Origin: Gammaproteobacteria bacterium RIFCSPHIGHO2_12_FULL_35_23
GTDB taxonomy: Bacteria; Pseudomonadota; Gammaproteobacteria; UBA12402
Direction of reading: 5' to 3'
Assembly (NCBI GenBank): GCA_001801465.1
Contig: MGXT01000003.1
Span: 30,779-94,778, forward strand
DNA length: 64,000 nucleotides
Every line of letters begins with the position of its first letter. The first letter of the stretch is position 1. This document shows positions 1 through 8,302 of this stretch, one piece after another. The position numbers and the translations under genes are program-made. The notes below the pieces were generated by a model, which was given only the letters and a program-made list of their open reading frames with translations, made no database searches and had not been told where the DNA came from.

Positions 1-19
1 CTTTAGCCGTTAATAATGG

Positions 20-107
20 TGAGAATTGTAAGGATGCAATTCTTTAAGATTTTTAGGCGCAAATATACATTTTTAAAGTAATATAGTTGTGTAATAAATC
101 GAGATTA
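20..107 (-). pseudogene. Possible remnant of the 3' end of a second phosphofructokinase gene
   Basis: Read on the minus strand, this stretch gives a peptide resembling the last 18 or so residues of the phosphofructokinase encoded at 1525-2784 (compare its LVPKKLKK with FAPKNLKE here), but with an in-frame stop. The base sequence also resembles the matching part of that gene. It lies just beyond the 3' end of the neighbouring hydrolase gene. It looks like a tail left by duplication or deletion. The match is short, so a chance resemblance is possible. Confidence 0.35.
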
Positions 108-110
108 GAA

Positions 111-959
111 TTAGCAAAACTTTTTCAAAAAATCACGCACTACTTTTTTTGCTTCATCAGCAGAATCTTTATAAACTGGCGCTCCAGCATTTTTAAATAA
201 GTAAACTGTAACTAGTTTTGGATTGATTTGTGCAGCCATTTCTTCAGCACGAATCGGTAAATGCAAAGGACTTGATTCTCCAACCATTAACAACGTAGGA
301 CATTTCACTTTTTTTAAGTCTTCTAAATAATTAAAATTGTGCATATGATTTTTATAAAAATGGGAAAGAATTTCTATATGCTGTTTACAGCGTCCAATTT
401 CTTGTGCTGAGTAAGCATTTTTAGCATAATATTTCACACATTTTTGTTGATACGCTGCAGCACTTTCTGGGGTTGGGTCGGTAAATTGTTTTCTTGCAAT
501 TTCTGCTATCTCAGTTCCTCCTAACTCTGCTAGTTTTTCACAAACGTCATCCAAGATAAAACGAGCTTCTGTATTACAAAAAATTAGCCCTCCAAGGTTG
601 GAGTAACGTGAGAGGTATTCACACATAACATGCCCGCCCATTGAAACGCCAGCTAAAATCGGTTTTTCAATTCCAAGAGTTTGACAAAACTCGTATAAAT
701 CATTAGCCCAATATTGAAGGTTCCACTCGTTTGGTGTCCTTAGATCACTACGTCCACAACCTCTTTGATCTAAAAATATGACCTGGGCTATATCTGAGAA
801 TTGTGACCAAAACTCGACATATAAAGTATGATCAATCATTCCATGACCACCATGTAAAATTAATAAAGTCAGTTTTTCTTTTATTGAAGTAGCTTGAATA
901 TCTAACTTAGAACCATAGACATCAAAAAATAACTTGCATCCATTTATTGTTATGAACAT
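111..959 (-). CDS. Alpha/beta hydrolase, proline iminopeptidase-like
   Basis: A 282-residue alpha/beta-hydrolase-fold enzyme. The oxyanion-hole segment LILHGGHG lies near residues 33-40, followed by DQRGCGRSD near 64-72, which is typical of prolyl aminopeptidases. The nucleophile elbow GVSMGG lies near residue 105. The usual Asp and His positions are hard to place; the segment near residue 260 has no clear catalytic His, so activity is not certain. It is clearly a paralogue of the hydrolase at 25149-26012, sharing HGG, RGCGRSD and the WNL..WA.DL segment. It has no signal peptide and is probably cytoplasmic. It lies divergently from the cupin gene. The true substrate (peptide, ester or lactone) cannot be read from sequence. 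Confidence 0.8.
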   Translation of the reverse strand: MFITINGCKLFFDVYGSKLDIQATSIKEKLTLLILHGGHGMIDHTLYVEFWSQFSDIAQVIFLDQRGCGRSDLRTPNEWNLQYWANDLYEFCQTLGIEKPILAGVSMGGHVMCEYLSRYSNLGGLIFCNTEARFILDDVCEKLAELGGTEIAEIARKQFTDPTPESAAAYQQKCVKYYAKNAYSAQEIGRCKQHIEILSHFYKNHMHNFNYLEDLKKVKCPTLLMVGESSPLHLPIRAEEMAAQINPKLVTVYLFKNAGAPVYKDSADEAKKVVRDFLKKFC

Positions 960-1047
960 AAAGGCTCTCCACTCAATCTAATATTCTAACCTCGCAACAA
1001 TTATGTTAGCATAATAATAGCTTGTAAAAAACATAAGGATTAACTGC

Positions 1048-1398
1048 ATGAAAATGATACGACTATTTAGTGGAAATGATGGGCAATCACATTTTGAAGA
1101 TATAGAGATAAAGCTAGCTCCGGTACATGTGGCACATTTTAGCATGCCATTTGCTACTGATAATATTAGATTTGGTCGGATCGAAGGAGTTGATGAAATT
1201 TCTTGGCATACTCAAGATGAGCCATGTTATATCGTTATATTACAGGGAAGTATGGAGTTAGAGATTGGTGATGGAACCAAACAAGTTTTGAAAGCGGGGG
1301 ATATTCTTTTAGCAGAAGATACAACTGGTCAAGGACATATTACTCGCTCTATTAACGGCCAAGGGTGGAAATTCTTGATTGCTCCTGCAAAAAAATAA
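1048..1398 (+). CDS. Small cupin-domain protein
   Basis: A 116-residue single-domain cupin. The conserved beta-barrel pattern is visible: a first motif around WHTQDEPCYIVILQGSMELEIGDG (residues 53-76, quoted only to show the G-x-E-x-G-like turn) and a second, weaker motif around LKAGDILLAEDTTGQGH. Some metal-binding residues appear replaced, so it may bind a small ligand rather than act as a metalloenzyme. It starts at an ATG after AAGGAT and is transcribed divergently from the hydrolase at 111-959. A strong inverted repeat follows it at 1479-1510. Specific function unknown. Confidence 0.75.
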   Translation: MKMIRLFSGNDGQSHFEDIEIKLAPVHVAHFSMPFATDNIRFGRIEGVDEISWHTQDEPCYIVILQGSMELEIGDGTKQVLKAGDILLAEDTTGQGHITRSINGQGWKFLIAPAKK

Positions 1399-1478
1399 AG
1401 TGTTTAGTTTTTTTAGAACCTGATTGTTAGTAGTAAGCGGAAGTAGTTTTTATTCTGAAGTAATAATATTGGAGCAAA

Positions 1479-1510
1479 CTAAGTCTGAAGATTATAGTCT
1501 TCAGACTTAG
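1479..1510. terminator. Inverted repeat between convergent genes, probable bidirectional terminator
   Basis: CTAAGTCTGAAGA at 1479-1491 and its perfect complement TCTTCAGACTTAG at 1498-1510 form a 13-bp stem with a 6-base loop. It lies between the 3' ends of the cupin gene (+) and the phosphofructokinase gene (-). The T-run is poor on both sides, so termination efficiency is uncertain. Confidence 0.7.
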
Positions 1511-1524
1511 CAACAGTGAGAATT

Positions 1525-2784
1525 TTATAGATCAAATTTTTTAAGTTTTTTAGGTACGAGAATATTTTTTAAAGTGACATAATCAGGCAGACCATTTTTA
1601 TAAGGAGGTGGGGCTTCTCCTTGTATCAATGGTAACAAATAAGTTCGTGCTTTATTGGTAATATGAAAACCATTCTTAGTAATAAAATCTCTAGGCATAA
1701 ATTTTTCAACATTTGCTACCGTATTGAGTGGTGTTGAGCCAATTTTCCAACTGTAGCGTTTACCAGGCTTACGAATAATGGTTGTCATGATATTATTCAT
1801 ACCCTTGACAGCAAATTCTACTGCTTTTTGACCTGCTGCATAGGCTTGTTCTAAATCAGTCTTAGAAACAACGTGTCGAGCAGCACGTTGTAGATAGTCA
1901 GCAATAGCAAAATGAATTTTATAGCCTAAATTATCTTTAACTATGGTTGCTAAAGTAGCTGCAGTACCACCTAGTTGTTTATGACCAAAAGCATCTACAC
2001 TGCCGGCAATGGTAGCAACAAATTCGCCTGTGTGATCCTTAATACCTTCAGAAGCAACGATAGCACAAAAATCATATTTTTTTACACAATCAGCTACTTG
2101 TTTTAAAAATTTCTCTTTATTAAAGGTTATTTCTGGGAACAGAATAATATGTGGACCCTCTGCTTCGGTTTGAGCTGCTAAACCACTTGCTGCAGCCACC
2201 CAACCAGCATGGCGCCCCATGACTTCTAAAATGAAAACTTGCGTAGAGGTGCACATAGAGCGAACATCAAAGCTGGCTTCTTGAATAGAAATAGCTGCAT
2301 ATTTAGCCACCGAACCAAAACCAGGGCAGTTGTCAGTAACGGGTAAATCATTATCCATTGTTTTGGGAATACCAATGCAAGTAATCGGATAACCCAATTT
2401 TTCACCAATCTGAGAAACTTTATAGGCGGTGTCTTGTGAATCATTACCACCATTGTAAAAAAAGTAGCCAATATTGTGAGCGGCAAAGACTGCTATGAGG
2501 CGCTCATATTCACGTTGATTTTGTTCTAGGCTTTTAAGCTTATAACGACAAGAACCAAAAGCACCACCAGGAGTATGGTAAAGTGCTTGAACGGCTTTAC
2601 TAGATTCTTTACTAGTATCAATGAGCTCTTCTTTAAGCGCACCAAGAATGCCATTACGACCAGCATAAACTTTGCCTAATTCATTTTTATGTTGGCGAGC
2701 TGTTTCAATCACTCCGCATGCTGAAGCATTAATGACGGCAGTAACACCACCTGATTGAGCATAAAAAATATTCTTTTTTGCCAT
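1525..2784 (-). CDS. pfp: Pyrophosphate-dependent phosphofructokinase
   Basis: A 419-residue member of the phosphofructokinase A family, converting fructose 6-phosphate to the 1,6-bisphosphate in glycolysis, reversibly when PPi is the donor. The N-terminal donor site is YAQSGGVTAVIN (residues 8-19). The second site reads GGNDSQD (near 113-119), with Asp where ATP enzymes carry Gly, and PKTMDND (near 140-146), with Lys rather than the Gly of ATP-type PGTIDND. Both point to PPi as phosphoryl donor. MGRHAGW follows near residue 189. Length suits bacterial PPi-PFKs. It begins after a GGAGAAAAAC ribosome site and is transcribed alone, divergently from mpl. A short tail-like remnant of a similar gene lies at the left edge of the window. 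Confidence 0.88.
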   Translation of the reverse strand: MAKKNIFYAQSGGVTAVINASACGVIETARQHKNELGKVYAGRNGILGALKEELIDTSKESSKAVQALYHTPGGAFGSCRYKLKSLEQNQREYERLIAVFAAHNIGYFFYNGGNDSQDTAYKVSQIGEKLGYPITCIGIPKTMDNDLPVTDNCPGFGSVAKYAAISIQEASFDVRSMCTSTQVFILEVMGRHAGWVAAASGLAAQTEAEGPHIILFPEITFNKEKFLKQVADCVKKYDFCAIVASEGIKDHTGEFVATIAGSVDAFGHKQLGGTAATLATIVKDNLGYKIHFAIADYLQRAARHVVSKTDLEQAYAAGQKAVEFAVKGMNNIMTTIIRKPGKRYSWKIGSTPLNTVANVEKFMPRDFITKNGFHITNKARTYLLPLIQGEAPPPYKNGLPDYVTLKNILVPKKLKKFDL

Positions 2785-2947
2785 GTTTTTCTCCTAGTAA
2801 GTGGTTATAAATGGCTTGCAATGATAATAGTAAACTCATTAGAGGACAACAGCAGATTTGATATTTGCTTGGCTAAAGGTAATTTGATTTACTTCACAAT
2901 AAAAAATAGGTAATGTGATTTTTTTATTATCATCAGGTTTGATTGTT

Positions 2948-4312
2948 ATGCATGTCCATATTTTAGGTATTTGTGGTACGTTTATGGGAGGCGTTGCTGT
3001 TATTGCAAAAACGTTAGGCTATGAGGTAACAGGGTCTGATGAAAATATTTACCCGCCTATGAGTGATCAGTTGCAACAAACAGGGATTAAGCTTTTTAAT
3101 GGTTATTCGATAGAAAATCTTGCTAAAAAACCTGACATTGTGGTGGTTGGCAATGTAATTAAACGAGGTAATCCAGAATTGGAGGCTGTTTTAAATCAAG
3201 GCATTCGTTATACTTCAGGTCCAGAATGGCTAGCCGATTATGTATTACAAGGCCGTTGGGTTTTAGCTGTGGCTGGTACCCACGGTAAAACGACTACAAC
3301 TAGTATGTTGGCTTGGATTTTAGACTATACTGGCTTAGCGCCCAGCTTTTTAATTGGCGGAGTGGCAGAAAATTTTAAACAATCAGCAAGATTAAAAGAT
3401 TCGCCTTATTTTGTTATTGAGGCTGACGAGTATGATAGTGCTTATTTTGACAAGCGTTCAAAATTTATCCATTATCGGTCTAAGACAGTTATTTTAAACA
3501 ACTTAGAATTTGATCATGCTGATATCTTTAAAAATTTAGAGGAAATCAAAAAACAATTTCACCATTTGATTCGTACTATCCCTGGCAATGGCTTAATTGT
3601 TTTAAATAAAATGGACGATAATCTACGCGAAGTAATAGCTCAAGGATGTTGGACACGGGTGACTCATTTTAATGAGCCGAGTAATTGGCATGCAAAACTA
3701 TTGAAAGCTGATGGTAGTGAATATGAAGTACTGTTTGCTAATAAATCCTATGGTAAGGTTCGTTGGCCATTATTAGGAGAACATAATGTAAGTAATGCTC
3801 TTGCTGCCATTGCAGCGGCAGAGAATGTTGGCATTAACCCTGAAAAGGCTATCTTAGCATTAAATGAATTTCAAAATGTTAAACGTAGAATGGAAGTTAA
3901 GGGTACAATAAATAAGGCAATTATTTATGATGATTTTGCTCATCATCCAACTGCTATTAAAACTACGGTTGCAGGGTTGCGTCAACACGTAGGCCAAGAA
4001 AAAATTATCGCAGTATTAGAATTCGGTTCATATACTATGCGCTCTGGTTGTCATCAAAGTGCTGATTTTGCAGCTGCACTGAGTGAAGTAGATGAAGTTT
4101 ATTTTAAGCAACCTAAAAATAGTACTTGGGATATTACACCTTTAATAAAAGATATTCAGAAACCTACTTATCTTTGTGCGACGGTAGAGGAGTTAATTCA
4201 AAAACTAACTTTACAGACCAAAGCGGGTGATCACGTGTTAGTGATGAGTAACACGGGGTTTGATAACTTTTTTAAGTTATTGTTTCAGCATAATTTAATA
4301 AAAGCTTGTTAA
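2948..4312 (+). CDS. mpl: UDP-N-acetylmuramate:L-alanyl-gamma-D-glutamyl-meso-diaminopimelate ligase
   Basis: A 454-residue cytoplasmic Mur-ligase family enzyme that reattaches the recycled tripeptide L-Ala-gamma-D-Glu-mDAP to UDP-MurNAc in peptidoglycan recycling. The N terminus HVHILGICGTFMGG is the Mpl/MurC nucleotide-binding signature, and VTGSDENIYPPMS is typical of Mpl. The ATP loop is AGTHGKTTT near residue 113. Later landmarks are EADEYDSAYFD, LNNLEFDHADIF and the DDFAHHPTA motif near 336. I place the start at the ATG of MHVHIL rather than 33 bases upstream because the family begins here. Presence of Mpl implies an active cell-wall recycling pathway. Confidence 0.95.
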   Translation: MHVHILGICGTFMGGVAVIAKTLGYEVTGSDENIYPPMSDQLQQTGIKLFNGYSIENLAKKPDIVVVGNVIKRGNPELEAVLNQGIRYTSGPEWLADYVLQGRWVLAVAGTHGKTTTTSMLAWILDYTGLAPSFLIGGVAENFKQSARLKDSPYFVIEADEYDSAYFDKRSKFIHYRSKTVILNNLEFDHADIFKNLEEIKKQFHHLIRTIPGNGLIVLNKMDDNLREVIAQGCWTRVTHFNEPSNWHAKLLKADGSEYEVLFANKSYGKVRWPLLGEHNVSNALAAIAAAENVGINPEKAILALNEFQNVKRRMEVKGTINKAIIYDDFAHHPTAIKTTVAGLRQHVGQEKIIAVLEFGSYTMRSGCHQSADFAAALSEVDEVYFKQPKNSTWDITPLIKDIQKPTYLCATVEELIQKLTLQTKAGDHVLVMSNTGFDNFFKLLFQHNLIKAC

Positions 4313-4392
4313 AAATTTTACAAAAAGTTAGACATTTTCTGGTTTTATTTGTATTATTCTTTGTCAGATATTGATAATAATAAGGATAAAAT

Positions 4393-5157
4393 ATGCCAAC
4401 TATCAAAACTATCACAAAATTACTAGGTTCTACCAATAGATCACAAAAAGCATTGTTAGCAAAACCAGATTATATTGAATACCTGACTAATTATTTTATT
4501 GGTATAAATAAAAAAATTAATAAATTAAAAAGCTCTACTAATCCTAGATCAAAAAAGTTTTTGGAAAAATATTTAAATTTTCTTAGTCGTCATATCAAAC
4601 TAATTTTAAGAAGTGAAATTGCTGCACTTATTGATCATGAACCATTGAAAAGAGAAATAACAAAAGGATTAAAATTTTTAGTTACAGTTAAATATAAAAA
4701 TTATGTAGCATTACAAGAGTTGTTTAATTCTAGTTATAACAGTATTAGTCAAAGAGCTGAGGCTGAAAACTGTTTAGTGAGAGATGAATTAAGTTACTCA
4801 ACAGCAGTAGAGCGTACGGCTAGTGTAAGTGTAAACGCAGGAGCAGGAGCATCCTCCTATTCAACAATTTCTTTAGGTCTTGCAACGCTTAAAGAAATTT
4901 TAAATATAGAAGATGAAAATTTGGCAGGTGAAGAAGCAAGGGATGGCAGAGAAGTTAGTGAAGTTAGTAGTGTAGGACAAGTTAGCTACTCGCCTTTATT
5001 TCCGCCAGCAACAGGTTATTTACCACCTATAAGACGTTATTTCTTTTCTCCGTATGTACTAGGGTGTTTGGGGCCAGAGTCTCTTATCTCTTTACTTGCT
5101 GAGGGTGATTTAGAGTATCAACCTGATTCACAAGGTGTATCTTCTGCTAATATTTAA
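4393..5157 (+). CDS. Hypothetical protein, helical N-terminal half with Ala/Gly-rich middle
   Basis: A 254-residue protein I do not recognise. Residues 1-110 are rich in Lys, Leu and Ile and predicted helical by composition. Residues 140-160 form a low-complexity Ala/Gly/Ser stretch (NAGAGASS) encoded by repeated GCAGGA units. The C terminus is Pro/Tyr-rich. There is no signal peptide or clear membrane segment. It lies 45 bases before another orphan gene that carries the same kind of GCAGGA microsatellite tract, so the two are probably co-transcribed. The ATG follows AAGGAT at good spacing. Such lineage-specific proteins are often secreted effectors in intracellular gammaproteobacteria, but nothing here proves that. 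Confidence 0.6.
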   Translation: MPTIKTITKLLGSTNRSQKALLAKPDYIEYLTNYFIGINKKINKLKSSTNPRSKKFLEKYLNFLSRHIKLILRSEIAALIDHEPLKREITKGLKFLVTVKYKNYVALQELFNSSYNSISQRAEAENCLVRDELSYSTAVERTASVSVNAGAGASSYSTISLGLATLKEILNIEDENLAGEEARDGREVSEVSSVGQVSYSPLFPPATGYLPPIRRYFFSPYVLGCLGPESLISLLAEGDLEYQPDSQGVSSANI

Positions 5158-5201
5158 TCTATCAAATCTAGTTTGAGATAGTTTTTATTTAGGAAAAAAT
5201 A

Positions 5202-6260
5202 ATGAGTAAAAGAAAAAGAGCAGAAGAGAGAAGGCTAACAAGAGCAGTTGAAGAAAGAATAGTTAGCTATTTAAATTTAGAGAGTAATAATGAAAACTGC
5301 CGACTTCTTCTTATCACTGAGCTTTTACAGTTTCCTAATAATACTAATAAAGTGTTTATCTTGCGAAGCACAAATAGATTTGTTATTCGTAGGTGGCTTA
5401 GTCAAGTAGTGACTTTTGAAGAGTTTGAAGAACGCTTAATTACTTTAATTTCTTTACAGGATATATCGCTAACAAGAATATTAAATAAGCAAGTCTCAGC
5501 TTGGCTAGAACATTGTCCTTTTAAAGAATCTGGTAGGGAGTTGCCAGCAATTTTTAAATCATTTGCTACAAGTTTTGATGCCCAGACTCTTTTAGAAATA
5601 AAGGCCGAATGGGAGGCTATTTTGGCTAGGATTACAGCTAACAGAAAAATTTTAATAGATTCACGTTCGACTGATTTGGTAGCTGCAGCTTTAGGAAGTT
5701 ATGAAGAAGCGGAAGAAGCTGTTAGTTTTGAATTACAGGAAGCGAGAAAAGCCGCAAAAAAAGAAAAAGAAGAGTTGGAAAACTTAATTAGCGTGTTACA
5801 CAATGAAGCCAATAAAAAAAGAATGATCCTGCAAGAGGAAGAAGATGAGGAGGTAAGAGAAGATATTACTTTATCACTGTCAGGAGGCTCAAAAGAGGCA
5901 AGTATAGGGGCAGGAAGTATAGTTGCGGCGGCTAGTATTGCTGCAGGCGCAGTTACAGATCTAGACATAGGTGCAGGAACTGCTGTGATAAGAGCAAAGG
6001 GAGGAGCAGGAGCAGGAGCAGGAGGAAGAGGAACTAGAGAGATAATTATTGGTTTAGCAGCAGCTTCAGGAGCAGAAATAAGCATAGTTAGAGCAGCGGC
6101 GGATGTGGGTGAAACGGCAGTAGAAAGAAGAACAAGTATAACAGAAGACTATTTACCAATAGGAATATATTCAGTTGGAAGAAGCTATGATGAAATGGGC
6201 AAAGAGCTTGTACGTCAAGGACATTTACCCCATCCATATTGGCCTTGTGTAGTATCATAA
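5202..6260 (+). CDS. Hypothetical protein with coiled-coil and Ala/Gly-rich repeat tract
   Basis: A 352-residue protein of unknown function. It starts with a very basic segment (MSKRKRAEERR). A strongly charged likely coiled coil spans about residues 165-225 (many Glu, Lys, Ala). Residues 235-300 are Ala/Gly/Ile-rich low-complexity sequence, including GAGAGAGG coded by GGAGCA repeats at 6001-6034. The C terminus is aromatic and Pro-rich. It follows the orphan gene at 4393-5157 by 45 bases, with an AGGAAAAA ribosome site. No enzyme motif seen. An effector or structural role is only speculation. Confidence 0.6.
   Translation: MSKRKRAEERRLTRAVEERIVSYLNLESNNENCRLLLITELLQFPNNTNKVFILRSTNRFVIRRWLSQVVTFEEFEERLITLISLQDISLTRILNKQVSAWLEHCPFKESGRELPAIFKSFATSFDAQTLLEIKAEWEAILARITANRKILIDSRSTDLVAAALGSYEEAEEAVSFELQEARKAAKKEKEELENLISVLHNEANKKRMILQEEEDEEVREDITLSLSGGSKEASIGAGSIVAAASIAAGAVTDLDIGAGTAVIRAKGGAGAGAGGRGTREIIIGLAAASGAEISIVRAAADVGETAVERRTSITEDYLPIGIYSVGRSYDEMGKELVRQGHLPHPYWPCVVS
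6001..6034 (+). repeat. GGAGCA microsatellite inside an orphan gene
   Basis: Tandem GGAGCA-type hexamers, the last ones degenerate (GGAGGA), coding for alternating Gly and Ala. The unit is a multiple of three, so copy-number change would lengthen or shorten the protein without a frameshift. A shorter tract of the same unit occurs near 4840-4850 in the preceding gene. Confidence 0.7.
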
Positions 6261-6333
6261 TTAATGATAAAAGAGGTTATCGATTTTTATTATTAGCTTA
6301 TTATGATATTTAATTTTTTGTAGAGATAAAGTT

Positions 6334-6438
6334 ATGCATGGAAATAATGAGGACTTAGTTTTTACTAATAAAGTCGTTTGGATAGGTTTAGTAGCCTATG
6401 CTTTATTGGGAATTTTATTAGTGGCCGTTTTTATTTAA
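6334..6438 (+). CDS. Small single-pass membrane peptide
   Basis: A 34-codon ORF starting MHGNNEDLVF and ending in about 20 hydrophobic residues (VWIGLVAYALLGILLVAVFI), which would be one transmembrane helix with a short polar N terminus. The ribosome site is weak (AGAGAT). It lies 73 bases after the orphan gene at 5202-6260 on the same strand. No family recognised. The composition is convincing for a membrane peptide, but expression is uncertain. Confidence 0.4.
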   Translation: MHGNNEDLVFTNKVVWIGLVAYALLGILLVAVFI

Positions 6439-6571
6439 TATAGTAGCTTGTAATCGTATTCATTGGATCATAAAAGAAATCGGTAGATAGATATAGCAGA
6501 GATACTTTGTAGATCAGCTAGCTTAAATAAGGCACTGTTTCCTTTCAAGATTATGGCTCAAATAGTTATAC

Positions 6572-7075
6572 GATTTTACGGGCGTTATTGCGCAAATAGT
6601 TGATAAAAATGAATAAGATAGAAGTAAGCGGAAACTTTTTGTAGGATTGTCTTTGCGAAAAGTACAGTCAAACAAGGATTTGATGCGATAGCCCAATCTG
6701 GGGGGAATACCTTCGATACCGATACGTAGTGGAACAACAGTTAAAAAAGATCCATCGGCTGGAGAGGTGCTTAGGAACAAGCTGCTTGAAGAGATCTGGG
6801 TTGCTGGCGGAAGAATGGCGTGAAAAAACTGTCTGGCCATCATCGGCGCTCATGGGTTGAAACACACATGCTTCGATTGAAAACGATTTTAGGCGGTACG
6901 CTTCGCGGGTGAAATTTCGCCAATCAACAAACAGAGGCAAAAATCATGGCAAATATTCTTAATAAAATGACCTACCTTGGTATGCCAAAATCCGAAAAAG
7001 TCTACTTAGTTAAATAATGTTGGTGGGAATCCGTTGTTTTGATTGATTTATTTGCGCAACAACGCCGATTTCACG
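6572..7075 (+). mobile_element. Decayed IS5-family (IS903-group-like) insertion sequence with target duplication
   Basis: Terminal inverted repeats are GGCGTTATTGCGCAAATA at 6581-6598 and the complement of GGCGTTGTTGCGCAAATA at 7049-7066, with one mismatch in 18. They are flanked by 9-bp direct repeats, GATTTTACG (6572-6580) and GATTTCACG (7067-7075), the target-site size made by IS903-type elements. Between them only the C-terminal third of a transposase survives, with stops and frame changes: a segment like IPIRSGTTVKK, then HMLRLKTILGG, then KIMANILNKMTYLGMP, which matches the end of IS903-group transposases. The 486-bp element has lost the N-terminal two thirds and cannot transpose by itself. 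Confidence 0.85.
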
Positions 7076-7206
7076 CTATAATCTGTTGTTTAATTTTAAA
7101 AATTTGTCCAGTGAGTATTAAACAAATTTACGTTATTGAAATTAAGAAAATAATTGCTTGATAGCTTTAACTGCTTTATTTGGAATAAGCGAAAGGTGGG
7201 GAAAAT

Positions 7207-7815
7207 TTAAGAAGGTGTGTTAATAAGTTGGCGGCCTGCTAGCGCATGAGCAATGGTGCCGCTATCTATGTATTCAAGCTCTCCACCCAGGGGTACCCCA
7301 TGTGCAATTCTAGTAATACGGGTTTTAAATTGTTTTAATAATTCGATGATATAATGAGCAGTAGCTTCCCCTTCAGGAGTGGTGCTTAGCGCTAAAATGA
7401 CTTCTTCTATAGGCTGCTGCTCAAACTGTCTGCTTAATAACTCTATATGTAGTTCTTTAGGACCTATGCCATCTAAAGGCGATAGATGGCCCATTAGCAC
7501 AAAATAACGACCGCGAAAATTTGCAGTTTGTTCAATAGCAATAATATCAGCCGGGGTTTCGACGATACAAAGTAGTTGTTGATTTCTACTATTATTAGCA
7601 CAAATATGGCAAAGCGTAGTTTCACTAAAATTATTGCAATATTGGCAATGCCTTATATTTTGCATAGCCTGGTTTAGTGCCTCAGCCAATAGTAATCCAC
7701 GCCCTCGCTGTTTATCCAGCAGATAAAAAGCCATGCGTTGAGCGCTTTTGGGCCCAATGCCAGGCAAATAGCGTAGAGCCTCGATTAACTTATTGAGTAA
7801 AGGGCTGTAATGCAA
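7207..7815 (-). CDS. recR: Recombination mediator RecR
   Basis: A 202-residue protein, the usual RecR length. It works with RecF and RecO to load RecA on gapped DNA. The helix-hairpin-helix segment LPGIGPKSAQRMA is at residues 17-29. The zinc finger uses Cys57, Cys60, Cys69 and Cys72. A Toprim domain follows, with LCIVE near residue 80 and the ALSTTPEGEATA segment near 141-152. A C-terminal Walker-B-like region ends with ALAGRQL. It lies directly after ybaB on the same strand, the normal arrangement, and the pair is presumably co-transcribed. Confidence 0.96.
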   Translation of the reverse strand: MHYSPLLNKLIEALRYLPGIGPKSAQRMAFYLLDKQRGRGLLLAEALNQAMQNIRHCQYCNNFSETTLCHICANNSRNQQLLCIVETPADIIAIEQTANFRGRYFVLMGHLSPLDGIGPKELHIELLSRQFEQQPIEEVILALSTTPEGEATAHYIIELLKQFKTRITRIAHGVPLGGELEYIDSGTIAHALAGRQLINTPS

Positions 7816-7830
7816 AGTAAGATCCTTTTT

Positions 7831-8160
7831 TTACATACCAAAATTTTCAGGTAAATTCATGTCCTTGGCTAGTTGTAACATTTCTTCTTTAGTTTGTTTT
7901 TCAACTTTAGCAGCAGCACTATTTATTGCTGCTGCAACTAAATCTTCTAGCATATCTGGCTCTTCTCCCATTAAAGTGGGAGAAATTTCCACGCTTTCAA
8001 CGGAATGGTTGCCTTTCATGATTACTTTGACTAGACCGCCACCAGCTTCCCCTGTTACTTTAATGTTAGCTATTTTGCTTTGAATACTCTTCATTTGATC
8101 TTGCATTTCTTTAGCTTTAGTCATGAGATTATTAAGCTGGTCATTAGAAGGCATTGTCAT
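7831..8160 (-). CDS. ybaB: YbaB/EbfC family nucleoid-associated protein
   Basis: A 109-residue DNA-binding protein of the YbaB/EbfC family, with the typical pattern: LMTKAKEMQDQM near the N terminus, GEAGGGLVKV in the middle, then VEISPTL and EDLVAAAINSA. It forms dimers that bind DNA and influence nucleoid organisation, and it is linked to RecR function by conserved operon order. I choose the ATG at 8160 because a GGGGAA ribosome site lies nine bases before it. The 13 upstream codons have no family support. recR starts 15 bases downstream. Confidence 0.93.
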   Translation of the reverse strand: MTMPSNDQLNNLMTKAKEMQDQMKSIQSKIANIKVTGEAGGGLVKVIMKGNHSVESVEISPTLMGEEPDMLEDLVAAAINSAAAKVEKQTKEEMLQLAKDMNLPENFGM

Positions 8161-8302
8161 TTTTATGTTCCCCAAAATAATAGTAAAAATAGTGGGCACA
8201 TTATACCAGAGTGGTTGAAAAAATATAATATTGTTAGCTATTAACTCAGAGATTTTTTAAGTAATATAGTGGCTTTCAACTTAAGGTATCCAAGGCGCTC
8301 TA

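Noticed and set aside
5699..6085. Antisense 128-codon frame rich in Ala/Pro/Ser
   Set aside because: It is the complement of the low-complexity Ala/Gly/Glu tract of the gene on the other strand and has no ribosome site.
6523..6940. Minus-strand frames across the IS remnant
   Set aside because: The plus strand gives clear transposase motifs; the minus-strand frames are shadows.
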